8,173 bases of DNA from Akkermansia muciniphila (GTDB taxonomy: Bacteria > Verrucomicrobiota > Verrucomicrobiia > Verrucomicrobiales > V1-33). Under the pieces are notes generated by a model. The model saw only the letters and a program-made list of their open reading frames with translations, had not been told where the DNA came from and made no database searches. Location: contig CALQKQ020000145.1 in the NCBI GenBank assembly GCA_943331195.2, positions 1-8,173 on the forward strand. The letters are read 5' to 3'. The translations under genes were made by a program, and so were the position numbers. This document shows, in pieces, positions 5,201 to 8,173 of the stretch. How positions within the stretch are numbered: position 1 is the stretch's first letter; each line of letters opens with the position of its first letter.

Positions 5201-8173
5201 GCGGTGCTTTGCCCGGATTTTTCTTTGATGTTATAGTTGGTGGCATACATCGATTCCCCGCTGTTGATGCCGCCGGTGTAGTTCCAGTAGAGGCGGTTGT
5301 AGGCGGGGGCGGTCATGACGCCGGGGCTGACGCTGTTGTCGCGACCGCGGAGCAGGGCGAGTTCTTCGTCGAGGGAGCTGGCCACTTGGCCCTCGAAACT
5401 GAAGCGGCTGGTGTTCACCGAGCCGTCATCCAGGGAGATGGTGGGGTTAGCGGCATCGGCGTAGGCCTCGTTGCCCACGATCATATAGAGGTCGTTCAAA
5501 TAACCGGCGGCGAGGAGCAGGGCGTTGTTGGTGTCGGGGTCATTGGTATTGGCGTCAATGCTCATGGACTTGGCGCGATTGAGCACGGTCTCGTAGGTCT
5601 CGATGAGGCCCACGCTATTCACGTTATCCAAAGTTAGGGCGATGTTGCCCTCCCAGCGCTTGCCGGCCTGAGTCAACATGCTGACGTCGGTGTTGACGGC
5701 ATTGTTGTAGAGGTCCTTAACCCGTTGCGAGAAGGGGTTGATCCCGGCGAGGACGCGCTTGATCCAGCCTTCATTGAACTGGGCGGGCATCCAGCGCGAC
5801 CAGGGGGTGCCGAGGACGTTGTTGGCGCTGGCCTTGGGACGATAGCGCAGGGTAAACCAGCGGTCGTTGAGCACAAACTGCGGCCCACCGAAGGGATTGA
5901 GCACATTGCCGCCGATGATGGCGGTGTTGTTGTTGATGGCATCGACGCCGGTGGTGGAGTTGTAGTCGCCGGGCAGTTGCCAGTCCGAACCACTACTGGT
6001 CACGAGATCGGTCTCCACGGCGGCTTCCACCTTGAAATTGACCACCGAAGAACCGTTAGGGTCATTGGAGGTGAAGAGCGCTACTTCGATGGTGTTCATG
6101 GACTGGTTGAAGTAACTGGAGTCGAGGCTGAACTGCTGGGTGAGGGCGTTGGCGGAGAGGCCGGTTCCGGCATTGGTGAGGGCGATGGGAGAGTTGGAGA
6201 CGTTGCTGGCCAGGGCGGCCACGCCGTTGACGTAGAGCACGAAGCCGTCGTTTCCGCCTAGGCTGGCGCTGAAGATAATCTTGGCAGGGACTCCGGAGGT
6301 GAAGTCGACGCCCGCCGTGGATTTGAGCACGGCCCCGGGGAAGCCGGCGGCGGCTTCCTCATCGGTGTAGGTGGAAGTGACGAACGTTAACTGGGCGGTG
6401 CTGGTGGGGGCTTGAGAGAGGGTGAACAGGGTGCTGCTCACCACCTTGAGGACGGTGGCGCTGCCGCTTAGACTGTCGCCGGTGACCACCATGCCTGGCT
6501 CGATAGTGGCGGTGGAGGAGATACTCACGTCGGTGGCGGACACGATGTTGGGCGAGGTGCCGCTGATGCTAGTGTTGCCGATGCTGATGGGCGTCAATGC
6601 ATTCACGGACTTGGCCGCAGGGCGCAGGTTGAGGGTGTATGGCAGGGTGACGGTGCGCCCCGAAAGCAACGCGCTATATTGGTCTGCGGTGGGAAGCGCG
6701 GCCCCGGGATCCGCGTAGACTTGCCACGTGGCCCCGGTGCCTATCTTCGTGGTGAGGTAGCTGCGATAGACTTGAGGCTGGCTTGGCCAACCGCTGGTGT
6801 AGCGCCAATCAAACTCGTAGTCCGCCGGATTGGCGGCGAAGTCGGCGCTGTGCCGCAGAGTGGTCTGTTCATCGAGCGGATTGCTTGACTGAATCACCTT
6901 GAGGTCGCCGGTGTAGAGGCGCGAGGCCACCTTGATGACCTGGACCTGCACGGGATCTCCCTCGGGGGTGAAGGCATTGCCGTTGCCGAAGATGAGAGTG
7001 ACATAACCGGCCCCCTTGCCTAGGGCGGTGAGCGCATAGCTGTCCACGGCAGTGTCCGGGTTAGAAACAGTGGCTAGGGTGCTTGTGCCGACGTTGCTAG
7101 AGGTCGACACGATATAGGAGCCCAGTTTGCTGCTGTTCTCGGCAAAGGTCTCCACCTTCGTGGTCAGCCCATCAATGGCCGCGTTCCAGGCCGTCTTGGC
7201 CGCGTCGCTGGTGGGCACCAGGTCCTTGAGACTGGTCACCTCCGCCGCCGACAGCACATTGAGATCGAAGTAATCATCCCCGGCCACCTCGTCGTGGAAG
7301 ACGCCTTTGAGAACCAGGGTGCCCTTGGTGCCGCGCAGCGGATCCAGGTAAAAGCGCTGCACCAGCGAGGGCGACAGCGTTTGGAAGTAGGTTTTCCCTT
7401 GATAGGAATTGGTCGTGATCGAGCCCGGGATAGCGGCGAGGCCGGTGTCGCTGAGGGCATAGGTCTTTTCGCGGGTGGGGTCGAATAGGGTCACGCTGGC
7501 CTTGGCAGTGAGGGAGTTAGCGGTGTCCTTGGCGATGGATTGCTGGTAGAAGACCTGGGCGCTGGCCTGGCCGCGCACCTGGGGCAAGCCGTGGGTGGGA
7601 AGTGCTAGGGTTTCGCCGACGGCAAGTTCCGGGGCGGCGGTGGGCCAGGCGGGTTTGTAAACGAGGGCCAGGGGCTGGTCGGACGAACCGTTGTCGATGG
7701 ACGCCAGGTTGAGGGTGGTTCCGGAGCGGGAGGCATCGCGCAGGAAGGGCAGAATGGTGTTCGCGGCTGGCTGGGTGGTGGCGCCGGGCAGGAAGAACCC
7801 GTCCTGGCTCAGGTAATAACACTTCAGGGTAAAAGCCGGCACGAAGGTCCAATCCCGGGCGCTGCCGGTGGCTACGGTCTGCGAGAGCACCAAAGTCGTG
7901 CCGTTGGTGATGCTGGCAATGGTGGCGGTGCCGGTGATGCCGGTGCCGGTCACGGCCATGCCGGCGGCGAGGCCGGTGGTGCTGGCTAGGGTGACAGTGC
8001 TGGTGCCGTTGGGGGTGCAGCTTTTGGTTTGCGAGGCCACATCGTGCGGGCCGCGGTGGATCCAGGTGAAGCCCTTGCGGTCCTTGAAGGTGAAGCCCTT
8101 GTAGGCGGCCTCGCTTTGGGTGGCGGTATTGGCGGGGGCATCCGCGCCGACGATTTCGATGTCCTTGGCGGTG
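2272..8173 (-). CDS. Giant multidomain protein of unknown function, N-terminus outside window
   Basis: The frame is open from the right edge to a TAA at 2274-2272 and gives 1966 residues. A GTG at 8040-8038 could be taken for a start, but 44 sense codons precede it in frame with similar composition, so the true start lies beyond 8173. In order I see beta-rich segments (about 6800-8170), a beta-sandwich-like stretch with DGFVLYVNGV (near 6220-6250), a mixed helical region with LLRGRD and NRLYWNYTGG (5210-5405), and the motif PQGHGDAYGHYLTAL with DERKFAAAAAA (4980-5165). A long coiled-coil region with a hydrophobic core follows (about 3420-4080), then YRSLFDLASRYSYLSAKSYD (near 3305-3370) and a beta-rich C-terminus (2275-2960) with KIYSVGIALPGYLG, a Gly/Ser-rich loop, LIGRSVWNSRW and a final TYSHSGN. 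I counted only about four cysteines, which fits an exported protein, but any signal peptide is out of view. I recognise the sequence style of giant uncharacterised bacterial proteins but know no assigned function. A Tc-toxin-A-like role is a speculation from the layout. Confidence 0.93.
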   Translation of the reverse strand, partial: TAKDIEIVGADAPANTATQSEAAYKGFTFKDRKGFTWIHRGPHDVASQTKSCTPNGTSTVTLASTTGLAAGMAVTGTGITGTATIASITNGTTLVLSQTVATGSARDWTFVPAFTLKCYYLSQDGFFLPGATTQPAANTILPFLRDASRSGTTLNLASIDNGSSDQPLALVYKPAWPTAAPELAVGETLALPTHGLPQVRGQASAQVFYQQSIAKDTANSLTAKASVTLFDPTREKTYALSDTGLAAIPGSITTNSYQGKTYFQTLSPSLVQRFYLDPLRGTKGTLVLKGVFHDEVAGDDYFDLNVLSAAEVTSLKDLVPTSDAAKTAWNAAIDGLTTKVETFAENSSKLGSYIVSTSSNVGTSTLATVSNPDTAVDSYALTALGKGAGYVTLIFGNGNAFTPEGDPVQVQVIKVASRLYTGDLKVIQSSNPLDEQTTLRHSADFAANPADYEFDWRYTSGWPSQPQVYRSYLTTKIGTGATWQVYADPGAALPTADQYSALLSGRTVTLPYTLNLRPAAKSVNALTPISIGNTSISGTSPNIVSATDVSISSTATIEPGMVVTGDSLSGSATVLKVVSSTLFTLSQAPTSTAQLTFVTSTYTDEEAAAGFPGAVLKSTAGVDFTSGVPAKIIFSASLGGNDGFVLYVNGVAALASNVSNSPIALTNAGTGLSANALTQQFSLDSSYFNQSMNTIEVALFTSNDPNGSSVVNFKVEAAVETDLVTSSGSDWQLPGDYNSTTGVDAINNNTAIIGGNVLNPFGGPQFVLNDRWFTLRYRPKASANNVLGTPWSRWMPAQFNEGWIKRVLAGINPFSQRVKDLYNNAVNTDVSMLTQAGKRWEGNIALTLDNVNSVGLIETYETVLNRAKSMSIDANTNDPDTNNALLLAAGYLNDLYMIVGNEAYADAANPTISLDDGSVNTSRFSFEGQVASSLDEELALLRGRDNSVSPGVMTAPAYNRLYWNYTGGINSGESMYATNYNIKEKSGQSTANGVVDEADAQLMFPQGHGDAYGHYLTALTNYYRLLNNPNFTWTPRAEAVTVFGQPITIDYQDERKFAAAAAALGKSAQQMSELLFRKNYRDDAASGWTQFSDDEEGWALDETESRSAQGNLFHWAMANAILPVDDAHHTGVQKIDRTTVPELGELEALALNLQTTMDNADAHLNPLGLSSGAVAFDISPDQIKAGTSHYEQVYGRALTALNNASGAFQQAGKMSASLRSQQNTLDDYNTAIVSQESAYQTQLIEIYGQPYSGDIGAGKIYTQEYDGPDLINWFVVDRPFANLQKDRQGMEATMLSQTVEMKVTTPTAIDDFTGMSVQDILKESQWWRHVKTQEVTIDPNQFIQYSDSYRTGGMGTRAETGELQSALMEAHIAYLNLKDATDAITDVNRDFQREALLVMETIANHANQVDYREQKEAIIKTRLGVVAAAETIGEYSAMLSEYLEGTTTAIAEAIPTVVGLANDAFSAVRGGTVSVGKIGEGVLAGVTFANNVIARSVGVSIEKSAMDLERAITAKEYSLEAVQLAYEVEQKYREMTGMLSSINLVGAAYQQANERVRAVIAKGLRVLKERETFRKRAAAVIQGYRTKDLTFRVFRDESLAQYRSLFDLASRYSYLSAKSYDYETGLLGSSAGQAIFDKIVASRSLGDLSGGTPQATTSTLGDPGLAGTLAQLNADFSVAKGRLGINNPDQYGTVFSLRAELFRLTSDPTSTADDDAWQQTLEQHMVANVAADSDVARHCRNIAKPDGTAVPGIIISFSSTIQHGLNFFGLDYGAGDHNYTPSDFATKIYSVGIALPGYLGMDSYATGQAGSGGADSTSANTLGATPYVYLIPCGNDSMLAPPLGDTNTVRTWTVQDQALPLPFNLGATAFNNTQFFDASGTLTEQPWILRKHQAFRPVADATMFYGSVPQEFTNTRLIGRSVWNSRWKIVIPAYSLLKDEQTGLSRFAASVQDIQLFLRTYSHSGN
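3420..4080 (-). other. Coiled-coil region with central hydrophobic segment in the giant protein
   Basis: Long charged helical stretches (for example NRDFQREALLVMETIANHAN and, after the break, MDLERAITAKEYSLEAVQLA) flank a segment at about 3688-3840 that is rich in Ala, Gly, Val and Ile and nearly free of charge (AIPTVVGLANDAFSAVRGG, then GEGVLAGVTFANNVIA). The pattern fits an antiparallel coiled coil whose tip is a hydrophobic hairpin. This was read by eye and no predictor was run. Confidence 0.55.
6379..6561 (-). repeat. Inserted beta module, copy 2, in the giant protein
   Basis: About 61 residues ending LTFV. It aligns with 7840-8007 at ISST, GMVVTG, GSAT, FTLSQ and TFV. The two copies are diverged at the DNA level, so the duplication is old or the modules were gained separately. 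Confidence 0.6.
7840..8007 (-). repeat. Inserted beta module, copy 1, in the giant protein
   Basis: About 56 residues, from GTSTVTLASTT through GLAAGMAVTGTG and TTLVLSQ to WTFV. The Gly, Thr and Val-rich pattern with a central GM-VTG and a late LSQ matches a second stretch at 6379-6561. Modules of this style occur in many bacterial surface and phage structural proteins. I infer a small immunoglobulin-like or beta-sandwich insert. Confidence 0.65.

Noticed and set aside
4684..5637. Plus-strand open frame of 317 codons
   Set aside because: It lies wholly antisense to the giant gene, is very rich in Gly, Val and Ala with no recognisable domain, and fits the chance open frames expected opposite a GC-rich gene.
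8038..8040. GTG as the start codon of the giant gene
   Set aside because: The same frame continues upstream without a stop to the window edge (44 more codons, including a plausible KGFTWIHRGPHD stretch), so this is an internal valine codon.

Overview
The window is a GC-rich stretch of bacterial DNA that is coding from edge to edge on the minus strand. It holds three genes read in the order giant protein, small membrane-anchored protein, tail-fibre-like repeat protein. There is no intergenic stretch of 300 bases or more, and I see no RNA gene, CRISPR array, transposase or terminator. The upstream gene enters from the right edge without its start. The downstream gene leaves at the left edge without its stop, so neither operon end, nor the promoter, is visible.

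Right to left: (1) 8173-2272, a giant protein of unknown function with 1966 visible residues. It begins with beta-rich segments, two of which look like copies of the same inserted module. A large, mostly helical middle follows, then a long predicted coiled-coil region split by a hydrophobic Gly/Ala/Val stretch, and a beta-rich C-terminal part of about 230 residues. (2) 2272-1667, a 201-residue protein with an N-terminal membrane segment and a Pro-rich tail, family not recognised. (3) 1670-1, the first 556 residues of an exported protein. It has a signal peptide, a small beta domain that commonly precedes tail-fibre repeats in bacterial surface proteins, and then phage tail-fibre-type repeats arranged as type A, type B, type A.

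The junctions are TAATG (1 base shared) and ATGA (4 bases shared), with no recognisable Shine-Dalgarno sequence before either start, so the three genes look translationally coupled and meant to be made together. I infer a secreted or surface-displayed assembly: a very large scaffold or toxin-like protein, a membrane-tethered helper, and a fibre or adhesin. The C-terminal architecture of the giant protein recalls the A subunits of Tc toxins (coiled coil, hydrophobic hairpin, terminal beta domain), but this is an analogy from reading and has not been tested by search or modelling.

The organism is probably from the Verrucomicrobia or a related lineage of the Planctomycetes-Verrucomicrobia group. 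This rests on high GC, starts without Shine-Dalgarno sequences, giant low-cysteine exported proteins, and the style of the exported tail-fibre-like protein. It is an inference and not a firm assignment.
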